DNA of 64,000 nt from Anaerolineaceae bacterium (GCA_002699585.1 PABP01000021.1:434001-498000), one strand, 5' to 3'; shown: positions 17,835 to 26,599, counted from the first letter of the stretch. Program-made: numbers and translations. The notes: generated from the sequence alone by a model not told the origin.

Positions 17835-18998
17835 TTAGCGACTTTGCCAATAGAACGTATGCCAGGTCCCCACGCCACCGGCTGGGCTGACGGTTACGGC
17901 ATCGCTGGAGGAATCAGCGCGGACAACGGATACGCGCCAATTAATCGTATGCGTGTCGCCCGTGGTCGGGATAAGCGATTCGTCCAGGGTCGCGCTATGG
18001 GAGCGCGTCGTATAGCGCCAGGGTTCGCTGTTGAGCGTCTGATCGACGACTTCAACCAGATACACTTCATCTGCTTCAAGGATGCCTGCCGTCACCCAGC
18101 TAACACGGACGCGCCCACCGGACAGAGTCACGTAGTCCGGCGGTGAAACAGCACGCGGACCCGGCAATGTGGGGGTCGGGGTAGCTGTCTCATTGCCAGA
18201 TGGCGTCTGTGTCGGTGCTGGCGTTGGTGTAGGAACGGGTACATTGACGCATTCTCCCAGGCGTAATGTGGGGCCACAATTGGGGCCACCGCTTGGCAAG
18301 TTGAACGCACACCCGGTCCAGTTCAAATCTGGGTTGTTGATACTTAAGATTTCCAGCGTCGTATTGTATTCCTCAGCAATACCGACTGCTGTATCACGCT
18401 CTTCGACAGTATGACAGCCAAAGATCGTATCCTGGGCACAGACAAATCCGCCATCACACACAGTGACATCATTGCCCAACGCCGTCTGCGTAATTTGTAA
18501 TCCCTCTGGTGTGGGCGTGATCGTCTGGCGAGGGATCAACATGACTTCATCAACCGGCAAAAAGTCAGGATTTATGATGTTCGGGTTTAGTCGCAAAATC
18601 TCGTTCACGACGCCCAGGTCACGATAGCCGTATTGGAACACAATGCTGGACATCGTTTCACCGGACACGATAAGATGCTCATAAGGTCCAGGCGTTTCAG
18701 TCGGAGTGGTTTCTGGCATAGCGATCTCGGATGTTGCATTCTCAGAATTCGGTGATGCGACAATAACGGGCACATAACTGTTGTCCGACGTGGGCGGTGC
18801 GATGGGCGTATCGGTCAATGTCGCCGTAGGTATCACCGTGGGCGTATCCGTGATGAGCGACTCGACTGTCGGCGTCGCGATGTCTTCTGGCGCGGTCAGG
18901 TTACACGCAGCCATAGTCAGCATGACCATAGCCAATATGGACAGATATCGCACGCTTAACACACGGTTTTTGCTCTTGGTTGATTTCTGTAATTGCAC
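17835..18998 (-). CDS. LysM lipoprotein with C-terminal Fn3/Ig-like domain
   Basis: GTG 18998 is chosen: GGAG lies 8 bp upstream and the site is 5 bp after the previous stop, while a longer frame to 19037 overlaps the previous gene. A lipobox (LTMAAC) gives a lipid-anchored product. Thr/Pro linkers surround LysM domains (YEHLIVSGETMSSIVFQYGYRD; a second, more divergent one with GCHTVEERDTAVGIAEEYN). A Cys-rich part follows, and a beta-sandwich domain ends the protein (about 280-387). It is a paralogue of the preceding gene, with the same domain order, and both may bind cell-wall glycan. Confidence 0.8.
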   Translation of the reverse strand: MQLQKSTKSKNRVLSVRYLSILAMVMLTMAACNLTAPEDIATPTVESLITDTPTVIPTATLTDTPIAPPTSDNSYVPVIVASPNSENATSEIAMPETTPTETPGPYEHLIVSGETMSSIVFQYGYRDLGVVNEILRLNPNIINPDFLPVDEVMLIPRQTITPTPEGLQITQTALGNDVTVCDGGFVCAQDTIFGCHTVEERDTAVGIAEEYNTTLEILSINNPDLNWTGCAFNLPSGGPNCGPTLRLGECVNVPVPTPTPAPTQTPSGNETATPTPTLPGPRAVSPPDYVTLSGGRVRVSWVTAGILEADEVYLVEVVDQTLNSEPWRYTTRSHSATLDESLIPTTGDTHTINWRVSVVRADSSSDAVTVSPAGGVGTWHTFYWQSR

Positions 18999-19003
18999 AG
19001 AGA

Positions 19004-20356
19004 TTACTCCGATTCTGTTGTGCCAACGCCCACCCATGTAAAGTGCCAGGTGGCTGTGGGTTGTGTCCCCACTTCAGGATTGTCCTGGTTCACAATGCTG
19101 ACAAACCACGAATATTGATGACGCTGTCCTGTCTGTCCTTGCCAATCGGTTGGGACAGAGAAGCTAATATCAGTTGTCAGCGCCGCATATACAATCCCAG
19201 ATGTCTCGTCAGTGACCTCAACCCGATAGGCGGTTCCCGGTTTTAACGAGGCGGATGGTACCCAGCGCAAGGTAACGACTTCGTCAGCCGCGAACACGGC
19301 CAGATCCACCGGGCTTACCAGGCTTGGCTTGTTGAATGTGGCCGTTGCGGTGGGTGTTGCTGTCGAATTTGGATCGAAGGTGGGCGAAAGGGTCGGCGTG
19401 GGTGTCGGTGCCGGGACGCGAATTTGTTGCCCTTGACCTAACACCACCAGACAGTCGGGGCCACCAAAGCGCTGGCCGAATTCACAACGCGCGAAATCAA
19501 TTTGTGGGTTCAACTCAGATAGTATTTTCACATCCGCATCGAAGTTAACCGCAATCGTAATGATGTTTTCACCGGCATTAACCGTGTGCCACATGACACC
19601 CGCAGGCAGTGTCGCAGTGGCTGTTGGGGCAAAAGGATCATCGGGTATTTCGATACCTAAAGCAGCCAACTCAGCGACGGCTGTTTCATCACCCAGGCTG
19701 GATGTCTCTGCACCAGCTTCAGGCGTCGCTGTATCTACCGCATTGGGGTCGTCCGTTGGCGTTGGCCAAGGAATATAGATTTGCTGGCCAGCCTGGATGC
19801 TATTGGCATCAGCCAGCCCATTCATTTCCAGGATAAGCGGAATCACATCTTGATCGCGGTGTCCGCAGTTGATGGCCGCCTGGATGATTGATCCGCCGGA
19901 TGCAATTGTTTGTTTGCACGGTTCTGGCGTTGGTGTGATGCTGGGCGTAGATGTGGCCGAAGGTGTCCAACTGGGTGTTGCTGTAGGCGAGCCAGCCGTC
20001 ACGGTTGCTAGCGGCAGGATATTGGGCGTATTGGTCGCCAATGAATCCGGCGCAACGGCTTCGGGTAGGTTGTCATCGGGCGATTGCAGCGCTAAAAAAG
20101 CAAATACACCGATAATAGCCATCACAATAGCCAGTGCGCCTATCGTGATGTATGTACGCGCTGGCCGATGCAAACTAGCTTCGAGTAGGTCTGTTTCGCC
20201 AAAACGATAATCGTAATTGATTTGGGCTTTTTGCTCATTTTTCAGACGTGATTCCGGCTCGACCTGGCTCAAAGAAGCCCCGCAGGTCGTACAGACCTGG
20301 GCGTTAGCGTGATTGGGTGTTTCACAAATTGGACAAATCTTAAACGCAGTAGACAC
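19004..20356 (-). CDS. Zinc-ribbon, single-pass membrane protein with LysM domains
   Basis: The GTG start follows AGG at 7 bp. The N-terminus is a cytoplasmic zinc ribbon (CPICETPNHANAQVCTTCG), then one transmembrane helix (about 70-92). Outside are Thr/Pro linkers and LysM-like domains (ASGGSIIQAAINCGHRDQDV and HTVNAGENIITIAVNFDADV). The C-terminus is an Fn3/Ig-like domain (VTLRWVPSASLKPGTAYRVEVTDE). The protein could connect the cytoplasm with the cell wall. The next gene begins 5 bp after its stop and shares the extracellular layout. Confidence 0.8.
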   Translation of the reverse strand: MSTAFKICPICETPNHANAQVCTTCGASLSQVEPESRLKNEQKAQINYDYRFGETDLLEASLHRPARTYITIGALAIVMAIIGVFAFLALQSPDDNLPEAVAPDSLATNTPNILPLATVTAGSPTATPSWTPSATSTPSITPTPEPCKQTIASGGSIIQAAINCGHRDQDVIPLILEMNGLADANSIQAGQQIYIPWPTPTDDPNAVDTATPEAGAETSSLGDETAVAELAALGIEIPDDPFAPTATATLPAGVMWHTVNAGENIITIAVNFDADVKILSELNPQIDFARCEFGQRFGGPDCLVVLGQGQQIRVPAPTPTPTLSPTFDPNSTATPTATATFNKPSLVSPVDLAVFAADEVVTLRWVPSASLKPGTAYRVEVTDETSGIVYAALTTDISFSVPTDWQGQTGQRHQYSWFVSIVNQDNPEVGTQPTATWHFTWVGVGTTESE

Positions 20357-20492
20357 GGACTAACCTGCAAACACATCGACAAAAATTGAGCCTGCTTATT
20401 ATACGAGGGCGATTCCCAGGCGACGAGGGTACATGGTCAAACGCAGGGCAAACGCCCAATTTTATGGGCTTAATTTTATGGACTTCAGCCAG

Positions 20493-21344
20493 TTACGATA
20501 CGCTGTAACGTCCATTTTTGCTGATGACAACCCCGGACACGGTTTCATTCGCGTCCACTGTACCGCGGTCCAGGATCAAAGCATGGTCAATATGCGCCCG
20601 ATAGCCCACCCGGGTACCGCGTTCGAGATACACATATGGCCCAATTGTGGACCCCTGGCCGATGCTCACTTGGGGGTCAATGCGCACGGGCGGAATGATT
20701 TTTACGGTATCAGAAATGTCGCTCAGAATATATGGGTCGCCTTGGATATCCTGTAGTTGCTGGTGAAGTCGATACAGATCGGCTAGTGTATCAACCTGAA
20801 TATGCCATTGGGCCGTGTGATAGCGAGCCTCAGTATTTTCGCTCAGCGTAGTTAGCATCTCCTTGAGCGGCATGTTACCTGGCTTTTGGGCCAGGTTAGC
20901 AATCTGATCGGCACTCAAGCGAGCGCAACTGATAGGGGTATGGTCTGCGCTGACGGCGATCTCTAGGCCAGTTCCGTTGACGATATTGGAGAGCGTATTC
21001 TCATCAATGAAGACATTGGAGCCCATGATGACCGCTGCCTTCTCGTCCTGTTTCGCGGATGAATAGATGCGCTGGATCGCTTGCTGCCGTGTTTCTTCTG
21101 GCATGATCATCGAAACATCGATAGTGACTTCTGGCATCCAACGCCGTTGAAGCTGACCAAGCGCAATCGTATCTTCGACGCCAATCAGCACCTTAAAATC
21201 GTGCACGCCCAGACGATAGAGTGGCTCAATTGCCTGGATAATCATCGGCTTCCCCAGGACAGGCCATAGAAGGGGCCGATGCTCCGGCAGAATGGGATTG
21301 ACGGTGGCGTTGCTGGTGACCACAAGGATGGCAGTGTCAATCAA
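20493..21344 (-). CDS. Nucleotidyltransferase-like protein with hexapeptide beta-helix; active site degenerate
   Basis: TTG 21344 is preferred because GTGAGG precedes it by 6 bp; a GTG at 21356 lies inside that site. The N-terminal 190 residues follow the sugar-nucleotidyltransferase fold (PVLGKPMIIQAIEPLYRLGVHDFKVLIG), and the last 70 form a left-handed beta-helix with IGPYVYLERGTRVGYRAHI. The Gly-rich GxGTRL nucleotide loop and its Arg are missing (TSNATVNPILP instead), so catalysis is doubtful. It may be a regulatory or binding homologue of GlmU/RmlA-type enzymes. The preceding gene on this strand is absent, so it is probably monocistronic. Confidence 0.75.
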   Translation of the reverse strand: MIDTAILVVTSNATVNPILPEHRPLLWPVLGKPMIIQAIEPLYRLGVHDFKVLIGVEDTIALGQLQRRWMPEVTIDVSMIMPEETRQQAIQRIYSSAKQDEKAAVIMGSNVFIDENTLSNIVNGTGLEIAVSADHTPISCARLSADQIANLAQKPGNMPLKEMLTTLSENTEARYHTAQWHIQVDTLADLYRLHQQLQDIQGDPYILSDISDTVKIIPPVRIDPQVSIGQGSTIGPYVYLERGTRVGYRAHIDHALILDRGTVDANETVSGVVISKNGRYSVS

Positions 21345-21485
21345 GAGGGACCTCACTCAGCTTCAGGCTTGTTCAAGAACAGACGCTCGTCTGAGCATTG
21401 TAGCTGTTGCTACCAGCGCTTGTGAATAGGCTACCCGTATTGTCTCAGAAAATTGCGGATTTTATTAAGTCGCTTGGAGAACCCG

Positions 21486-21494
21486 TGCTATAAT
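21486..21494 (+). promoter_or_regulatory. Extended -10 promoter element (TGnTATAAT)
   Basis: TGCTATAAT lies about 95 bp before the HEAT-repeat gene. The -35 position (TAAGTC) is poor. The 230-bp gap around it holds nothing else that was recognised. Confidence 0.5.
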
Positions 21495-21587
21495 TGTTCT
21501 ATCATTGGGATCGTACCCATAGATCCATCTGCATTCTTGAGATGTGCGTGAGTTTTGCTTGACACCAAGAAACTGGGGAGTAAGAGC

Positions 21588-21830
21588 TTGTCCAGCCGAC
21601 AGCGTATCGTAGAGTATCATATCCACCGCTTAAGCGATAAAAGCGCCGAGATTCGCTTGAAGACGATCAATGAGTTGATGTTGCTGGAAGCTACTGAAGC
21701 TCTGGACGCTTTGCAGGATGTTTTTCGTAACGATCCCGATGCGGAGGTCAAGCGCGCAGCGCAGCGTGCAGGTCGTAAGCTGTACCAGATCAAACTGGCC
21801 AACAATGACGCCCAGGATAGTCAGGCCTGA
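21588..21830 (+). CDS. Small HEAT-repeat protein
   Basis: The TTG start at 21588 is preferred over a TTG at 21555 because GGGGAG lies exactly 7 bp before it. The 80-residue product is helical, with one clear HEAT/PBS-type repeat pair (AEIRLKTINELMLLEATEALDALQDVF and DAEVKRAAQRAGRKLYQIKL). Such repeats mediate protein contacts. There is no membrane segment and no catalytic motif. A terminator shared with the convergent valS follows. Confidence 0.75.
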   Translation: MSSRQRIVEYHIHRLSDKSAEIRLKTINELMLLEATEALDALQDVFRNDPDAEVKRAAQRAGRKLYQIKLANNDAQDSQA

Positions 21831-21853
21831 TTTCGCAATTTCAGTGAAAAGAA

Positions 21854-21884
21854 AAACGCCCCTTACAAGATGTGAGGGGCGTTT
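21854..21884. terminator. Bidirectional terminator between HEAT gene and valS
   Basis: AAACGCCCCTTAC-aagat-GTGAGGGGCGTTT forms a 13-bp stem with one G-U pair. It is A-rich before and T-rich after, so it can stop transcription of both convergent genes. Confidence 0.85.
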
Positions 21885-21900
21885 GTTATTGGAGAGAACC

Positions 21901-24558
21901 TTAACTACACAGGCTATCCAAGCGTTCGTTCAACTGGCTGAGTTCTGTCTGCAACTGCTCTAGATTATCTCGCTCACGTTGAACAACTGCCTCCGGTGCT
22001 TTGTTGACAAAGCCTTCATTGGCGAGTTTCTTCTCAATGCCGCCAATGCGTCCTGTTAGCTTCTCTTTTTCCTTGGCCAAGCGTGCACACTCAGCCTCGA
22101 TGTCGAGCATGCCCTCGAGCGGCAGATAAAGCGTGATGTCATCGACCACAGTCGATGCCGCATTCTCTGGGATCGAATCGCCTGCCGACAAAAGAGAAAC
22201 TTCGGGTACATTGCACAGCCGCCCGAAGATGTACCCATAATCCTCAAGAGCTTGCCTGCGGCTGCCCGGTGCAATCAACGCGGAAATGCGTTTGCCAGGG
22301 TCAACCTTGTAGTCCGTACGGATATTGCGGACATCACGCACCAGATTGGCAAAAATCTCCATTTCTGATTCAGCAGCTTCGTCGATGAGCGCTTCATCAG
22401 CCACAGGCCACTTAGCGACGATCAAAGCTTCTTCCTCGTGCGGTACATAGCGCCATGCTGCCTCAGTCATGAACGGCATATACGGATGTAGCAAGCGCAA
22501 GCAGGTATCCAGCACGTAGACCATGACGCGCTGCGTCTGCTGTTTTTCTTCTGGCGTGCCGTTATACAGCGGATGTTTGGCAATCTCCAGGTACCAGGGT
22601 GCGAACTCATCCCACATGAACGACAAAATCTGACTGCCGGCCTCACCATACTGAAAGGCATCGAACAGATATTGCACATTATTGACCAGTTTCTGCGTCC
22701 GGCTGACGATCCAACGAGCGGGTAGGTCCAGTTCGCTTTGTACTGGCAGACCAGCTGGCAGATCGTCATCCAGATTCATGTTCACTAGTTTGGTGATATT
22801 CCAGATCTTGTTCACGAACTTGTACGTGTATTCGACCTTTGCTTCATCCAGATTGACATCATTTCCGGGTGTGCCGCTCGTCAACAGGGTAAAGCGCAGC
22901 GGATCAGCACCATATTGGTCAATTAACACCAGTGGATCAATCACATTGCCCAGAACTTTACTGAATTTTCGTCCATCCTTGTCCCGGACCAGACCGTTTA
23001 AATATACCGTATCGAACGGTGGTTTATCCGTGAACCACATGCCCATCATAATCATGCGCGCCACCCAGAAGAACAGGATATCGTGGCCTGTTTCCATGAC
23101 CTGCGTTGGGTAGAAGCGCTTTAGATCAGGTGTCTCATTTGGCCATCCCAAGGTGCTGAACGGCCACAGTCCACTGCTGAACCAGGTATCGAGCACGTCT
23201 TCTTCTGGTGTCCAACCGTCGCCTTCTGGCGCTGTCCGGCCCACATAGATTTCGCCTTCGGGATCGCTATCTTTTTCTCGGTACCATGCCGGGATGCGAT
23301 GGCCCCACCACAGTTGGCGGCTGATGCACCAGTCCTGAATGTTTTCTAACCAGTGATAATAGACTTTTGTGAAGCGCTCAGGCACGATCTTGATGTCCCC
23401 GGAACGCACAGCATTTAGGGCTTTTTCGGCGATGTCATCCATCTGGACGAACCACTGCGTACTCAGCATCGGTTCGACAACTTCGCCGCCGCGCTGGCTG
23501 CGAGGTACGACCATCGTATGATCCTGCACCTTGAGGGTCATTCCCGCTGCTTCCATGTCGGCCCATAATTTCTTGCGTGCTTCAAAACGATCCATGCCCG
23601 CATAGGGTCCGGCATTTTGATTGAGGGTCGCATCCTTATTCAGGATGTTAACCATCTCCAGGTTGTGACGCTGGGCGATGTCATAGTCGTTGAAGTCGTG
23701 CGCCGGGGTAATCTTCAGCGCGCCCGTACCGAACTCACGGTCCACATATTCGTCTGCGATGATCGGAATCTCACGATTCAGCATCGGCACCATAGCCGAT
23801 TTGCCGATTAGGTGTTTGTAGCGATCATCTTCTGGATGCACGCATACCGCTGTATCACCCAGGATCGTTTCTGGGCGGGTCGTCGCCACTGGCACCGATT
23901 CACCATCAGCCAGCGGATAGTTGAAGTAATATAGCTTGCCATTTTCTTCAGCACGTTCCACTTCCAAATCGCTGACAGCAGTCTGCAACCCCGGCGACCA
24001 GTTCACCAGACGCGGACCCCGATAAATCCGTCCCTGCTCCCACAACCGCACGAAAACCTCTTGCACAGCATCCGATAGGCCCTCATCAAGTGTGAAGCGT
24101 TCACGCTCCCAATCACAGCTAGCACCAATCCGCCGGAGCTGCTCGACGATGGTGCCGCCTTTTTCTTCTTTCCACTGCCAGGTACGCTCTAAGAAAGCCT
24201 CGCGCCCAATATCGTGACGGCTTGTGCCTTCATCGCGTAGCATCTTCTCGACCTGCAACTGGGTAGCAATCCCCGCATGGTCGGTACCGGGCAGCCACAG
24301 GGCTGCTTTGCCACGCATGCGCTCGTAACGCGTCATCAAGTCTTGCAGGCTGGCGAATAGGGCATGTCCCAGGTGCAGGACACCGGTTACGTTCGGTGGC
24401 GGCATGGAAATGGTGAACGTCTCCGCGTCGTCAGCCGCGATTTCGGGTTTGAACCAGCCCTGGCTTTCCCACCAGTCGTAAATACCTTGCTCTTCATCGG
24501 CAAAGTTGAAGTTGGCTGGCATGTTTTGCTGTTGTTTATGTGTCGTGGTTTGCGTCAT
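21901..24558 (-). CDS. valS: Valyl-tRNA synthetase
   Basis: The 885-residue class I synthetase has the HIGH motif as PPNVTGVLHLGHA, an editing domain in the middle, and the KMSKS motif as RKFSKVLGNV, where Met and the final Ser are replaced but both Lys are kept. The anticodon-binding domain follows, and the end is the coiled coil typical of ValRS (about 815-885). It charges tRNA-Val. It lies 2 bp after a methyltransferase gene, and both are downstream of a T-box whose specifier reads valine. Confidence 0.96.
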   Translation of the reverse strand: MTQTTTHKQQQNMPANFNFADEEQGIYDWWESQGWFKPEIAADDAETFTISMPPPNVTGVLHLGHALFASLQDLMTRYERMRGKAALWLPGTDHAGIATQLQVEKMLRDEGTSRHDIGREAFLERTWQWKEEKGGTIVEQLRRIGASCDWERERFTLDEGLSDAVQEVFVRLWEQGRIYRGPRLVNWSPGLQTAVSDLEVERAEENGKLYYFNYPLADGESVPVATTRPETILGDTAVCVHPEDDRYKHLIGKSAMVPMLNREIPIIADEYVDREFGTGALKITPAHDFNDYDIAQRHNLEMVNILNKDATLNQNAGPYAGMDRFEARKKLWADMEAAGMTLKVQDHTMVVPRSQRGGEVVEPMLSTQWFVQMDDIAEKALNAVRSGDIKIVPERFTKVYYHWLENIQDWCISRQLWWGHRIPAWYREKDSDPEGEIYVGRTAPEGDGWTPEEDVLDTWFSSGLWPFSTLGWPNETPDLKRFYPTQVMETGHDILFFWVARMIMMGMWFTDKPPFDTVYLNGLVRDKDGRKFSKVLGNVIDPLVLIDQYGADPLRFTLLTSGTPGNDVNLDEAKVEYTYKFVNKIWNITKLVNMNLDDDLPAGLPVQSELDLPARWIVSRTQKLVNNVQYLFDAFQYGEAGSQILSFMWDEFAPWYLEIAKHPLYNGTPEEKQQTQRVMVYVLDTCLRLLHPYMPFMTEAAWRYVPHEEEALIVAKWPVADEALIDEAAESEMEIFANLVRDVRNIRTDYKVDPGKRISALIAPGSRRQALEDYGYIFGRLCNVPEVSLLSAGDSIPENAASTVVDDITLYLPLEGMLDIEAECARLAKEKEKLTGRIGGIEKKLANEGFVNKAPEAVVQRERDNLEQLQTELSQLNERLDSLCS

Positions 24559-24560
24559 CG

Positions 24561-25346
24561 TTACCTCGATTTACGAATCCCTGATAATGGTTTACGAGCG
24601 GTGATTACCTGTTCGGTACGGTCAATTTGCTGTTCGATGTCCTCATAGCCAATTTCCAGCAAGACGACTTTGACTTCATCAGTTGAAAGGGGCCTGAATG
24701 AGACAGATCGTTTGGTCGTCTTGAATCGGTTCGGCATGCCTTCTGTGATGTACAGATTCTGTGTGGCTATAACAGGCGGGCCTTCTTCCCATTCCCATAT
24801 TTCATAGGCGATGAACTCGTAGCCGTTGTCGTCAATATGGTTGAGGCCCGGCAAAAACGTAGGCCGATATTCCAGATACGATTCAAAGTCCCTCAGGCCA
24901 ATGACAATCGAGCCACCCGGCCTGAGTAACTCCCAGAATATGAGCAGGGCATGTTCGATTTCGGTATCACTAAGCATGTGCGGCAGCACATTGCCTTTGC
25001 AAACCAGCCCATCAAACGGCCCCTCAACGATGTCGAGCAGATTGTCGATTTCCGCACGCTCAATCGTAATCAAGTCCTCAACGCCATGCTCACGCGCCAG
25101 TTCATGGGCCATCTTCAACATGCCCGGGCTGGGGTCGGTAGCGACCACATGGTAATCCAGCTTGGCGAGCGGAATAGCCTGGGTACCTGGCCCACAGCCG
25201 ACATCCAGGATACGAACCACACCTTTGCCCCGGAAGGTTGCTCGCAGCCCCAGCCCTTCGCGCTCAAGCTGCCGCTCCCAATCTCGGAATAAATAAGGGT
25301 AGTATTCTGCGATGGTGTCGTAGAACTCTGTTGTGTGTTTATCCAT
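24561..25346 (-). CDS. Class I SAM-dependent methyltransferase
   Basis: The 261-residue protein has the Rossmann methyltransferase motifs I (ILDVGCGPGTQAIPLA), II (VVATDPSPGMLKMA) and IV-like (DGLVCKGNVLPHM). Substrate is not evident; it falls in the broad Methyltransf_25/11 group. It is the first gene after the valine T-box and sits 2 bp before valS, so its expression should respond to uncharged tRNA-Val. That placement is odd, since a methyltransferase is not part of valine charging. Confidence 0.88.
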   Translation of the reverse strand: MDKHTTEFYDTIAEYYPYLFRDWERQLEREGLGLRATFRGKGVVRILDVGCGPGTQAIPLAKLDYHVVATDPSPGMLKMAHELAREHGVEDLITIERAEIDNLLDIVEGPFDGLVCKGNVLPHMLSDTEIEHALLIFWELLRPGGSIVIGLRDFESYLEYRPTFLPGLNHIDDNGYEFIAYEIWEWEEGPPVIATQNLYITEGMPNRFKTTKRSVSFRPLSTDEVKVVLLEIGYEDIEQQIDRTEQVITARKPLSGIRKSR

Positions 25347-25403
25347 CCTCTCACCATTTCATAGAGCAAGTTGTGCTCATCCCATGAACAATAACTCATG
25401 AAC

Positions 25404-25447
25404 AAAAAAACCTCTGACGTCCTTGGACTGCAAGGACGAAAGAGGTT
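25404..25447 (-). terminator. T-box-controlled intrinsic terminator
   Basis: AACCTCT and GTCCTTG pair with CAAGGAC and AGAGGTT across a 3/3 internal loop, with a 5-nt terminal loop, followed by seven T on the minus strand. It lies 24-70 bp downstream of the T-box core. Confidence 0.92.
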
Positions 25448-25705
25448 TGACTTTCGCGGTACCACCTTGCTTCAGCAGGGTGAACTGCTGCGCTTGATTG
25501 GCGCTGTATCGGGCGCACCCGGCCAAAATCTACTAATAATCATCGTAAACAGATTACGTTCTTGTTGGCTGCTCCGGGGCGACTTCATTGCGATTTTTGT
25601 ATATCGGCTTTCAGCCAATGGCCGGTACTCTCTAGGACAAACGGGCGCAATTACTATTCCCCATCATGGCATATGTTTTTGGTTGTTAAACTGACATCTG
25701 ACATT
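25404..25705 (-). promoter_or_regulatory. T-box riboswitch, valine specifier (GUC)
   Basis: The leader reads on the minus strand. The conserved T-box core AAGGTGGTACCGCG is at 25468-25455. Stem I has an AGTA-containing internal loop opposite GAA-GTC-G: a 6-bp helix (ATTGCG/CGCAAT) lies above it and GGGG/CCCC below, which puts specifier GUC (valine) at 25583-25581, followed by the expected purine. AGAGAG and a distal hairpin (GGCTGAAAGCC) are also present. A strong terminator ends the leader. In T-boxes uncharged tRNA stabilises the antiterminator and turns expression on. It controls the methyltransferase-valS pair. Confidence 0.93.
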
Positions 25706-25711
25706 GGCGGC

Positions 25712-25741
25712 AGTATAGCATGGGTCAGGAAGGGTCGTCAA
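25712..25741 (-). promoter_or_regulatory. Promoter of the T-box-methyltransferase-valS unit
   Basis: -35 TTGACG (25741-25736) and -10 TATACT (25717-25712) are spaced 18 bp apart, with TGC just before the -10. It is the best sigma-70-type promoter in the window and places the RNA start near 25705, giving a leader of about 360 nt. Confidence 0.8.
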
Positions 25742-25772
25742 GGTACTGACGAATTACTGGGATGAAGAGTGC

Positions 25773-26414
25773 CTATCGATCCCGTCCTCGCAGCATACTC
25801 CGAATGCGATCTGCAATCATATCGATAGCCACGAAGTTGAAACCACCTTCAGGAATAATGACATCGGCATAGCGCTTGGTCGGCTCCACAAACTTCAGAT
25901 GCATCGGACGCACCGTTGCCAGATATTGGTCGATAACGGACTCCGCTGAGCGATTGCGTTCTTGCATATCGCGCTTTAGGCGCCGAATGAAGCGTATATC
26001 CGCATCGGTATCCACATATATCCTAATGTCAAATAAATCGCGTAACTCTCGCTCGACAAAGATCAAGATGCCTTCTACCAGGATTATCGGCTGTGGGGTG
26101 ACAATATCTACTTTGGACGTTCGCCGATCTGATGTGAAGTCATAGACAGGCACCTCAACCGGCAGCGAGTCTTGCAAGCTCCGCACATGCTCAATCATCA
26201 GGGCCGTGTCCAACGAATCAGGATGGTCGAAGTTAATGCGCCGCCGTTCTTCGTCACTGAGTTCGCGGAAGTCCTTGTAGTAGGAATCATGTGTTAGGTA
26301 GGCGATATGTTTGCTACCGACTCGTTCCAATATTTGATTGGACACAGTGGTTTTGCCGGACCCTGTGCCGCCAGCGACGCCGATGGTCACAGGGCGATGC
26401 AACTCGACGCTCAT
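25773..26414 (-). CDS. udk: Uridine kinase
   Basis: The 213-residue P-loop kinase has Walker A GGTGSGKTT, the uridine-kinase motif THDSYYKD, NFDHPDSLD, PVYDFTSDRR and the Walker B-like LVEGILIF. It phosphorylates uridine and cytidine with ATP or GTP in pyrimidine salvage. Length is typical. It is transcribed on its own between the tRNA-Thr and the valS T-box promoter. Confidence 0.94.
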   Translation of the reverse strand: MSVELHRPVTIGVAGGTGSGKTTVSNQILERVGSKHIAYLTHDSYYKDFRELSDEERRRINFDHPDSLDTALMIEHVRSLQDSLPVEVPVYDFTSDRRTSKVDIVTPQPIILVEGILIFVERELRDLFDIRIYVDTDADIRFIRRLKRDMQERNRSAESVIDQYLATVRPMHLKFVEPTKRYADVIIPEGGFNFVAIDMIADRIRSMLRGRDR

Positions 26415-26461
26415 GTTGTGGCCCTTCTGCTGGAATACGCTCTGTCACCTAAAAACAGAAA

Positions 26462-26480
26462 CGCCCGTCTAAAACGGGCG
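26462..26480 (-). terminator. Terminator after tRNA-Thr
   Basis: CGCCCGT-ctaaa-ACGGGCG forms a 7-bp GC-rich stem 5 bp after the tRNA 3' end on the minus strand, followed by TTTCTGTTTTT. Confidence 0.8.
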
Positions 26481-26484
26481 ATTG

Positions 26485-26556
26485 AGCCACTGGTGGGATT
26501 TGAACCCACAACTTCACGCTTACGAAGCGTACGCTCTGCCGTTGAGCTACAGTGGC
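26485..26556 (-). tRNA. tRNA-Thr (anticodon CGT)
   Basis: The 72-nt cloverleaf has acceptor GCCACTG/CAGTGGC, D-arm GCTC/GAGC, anticodon arm TACGC-TTCGTAA-GCGTG with anticodon CGT (codon ACG), and T-arm GTGGG-TTCAAAT-CCCAC. The discriminator base is T and CCA is not encoded. It lies 43 bp after the purH stop on the same strand. Confidence 0.95.
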
Positions 26557-26599
26557 GAACAGGGGCATTATAGCAATGCCCCTTTATGAGAATCAAGAC

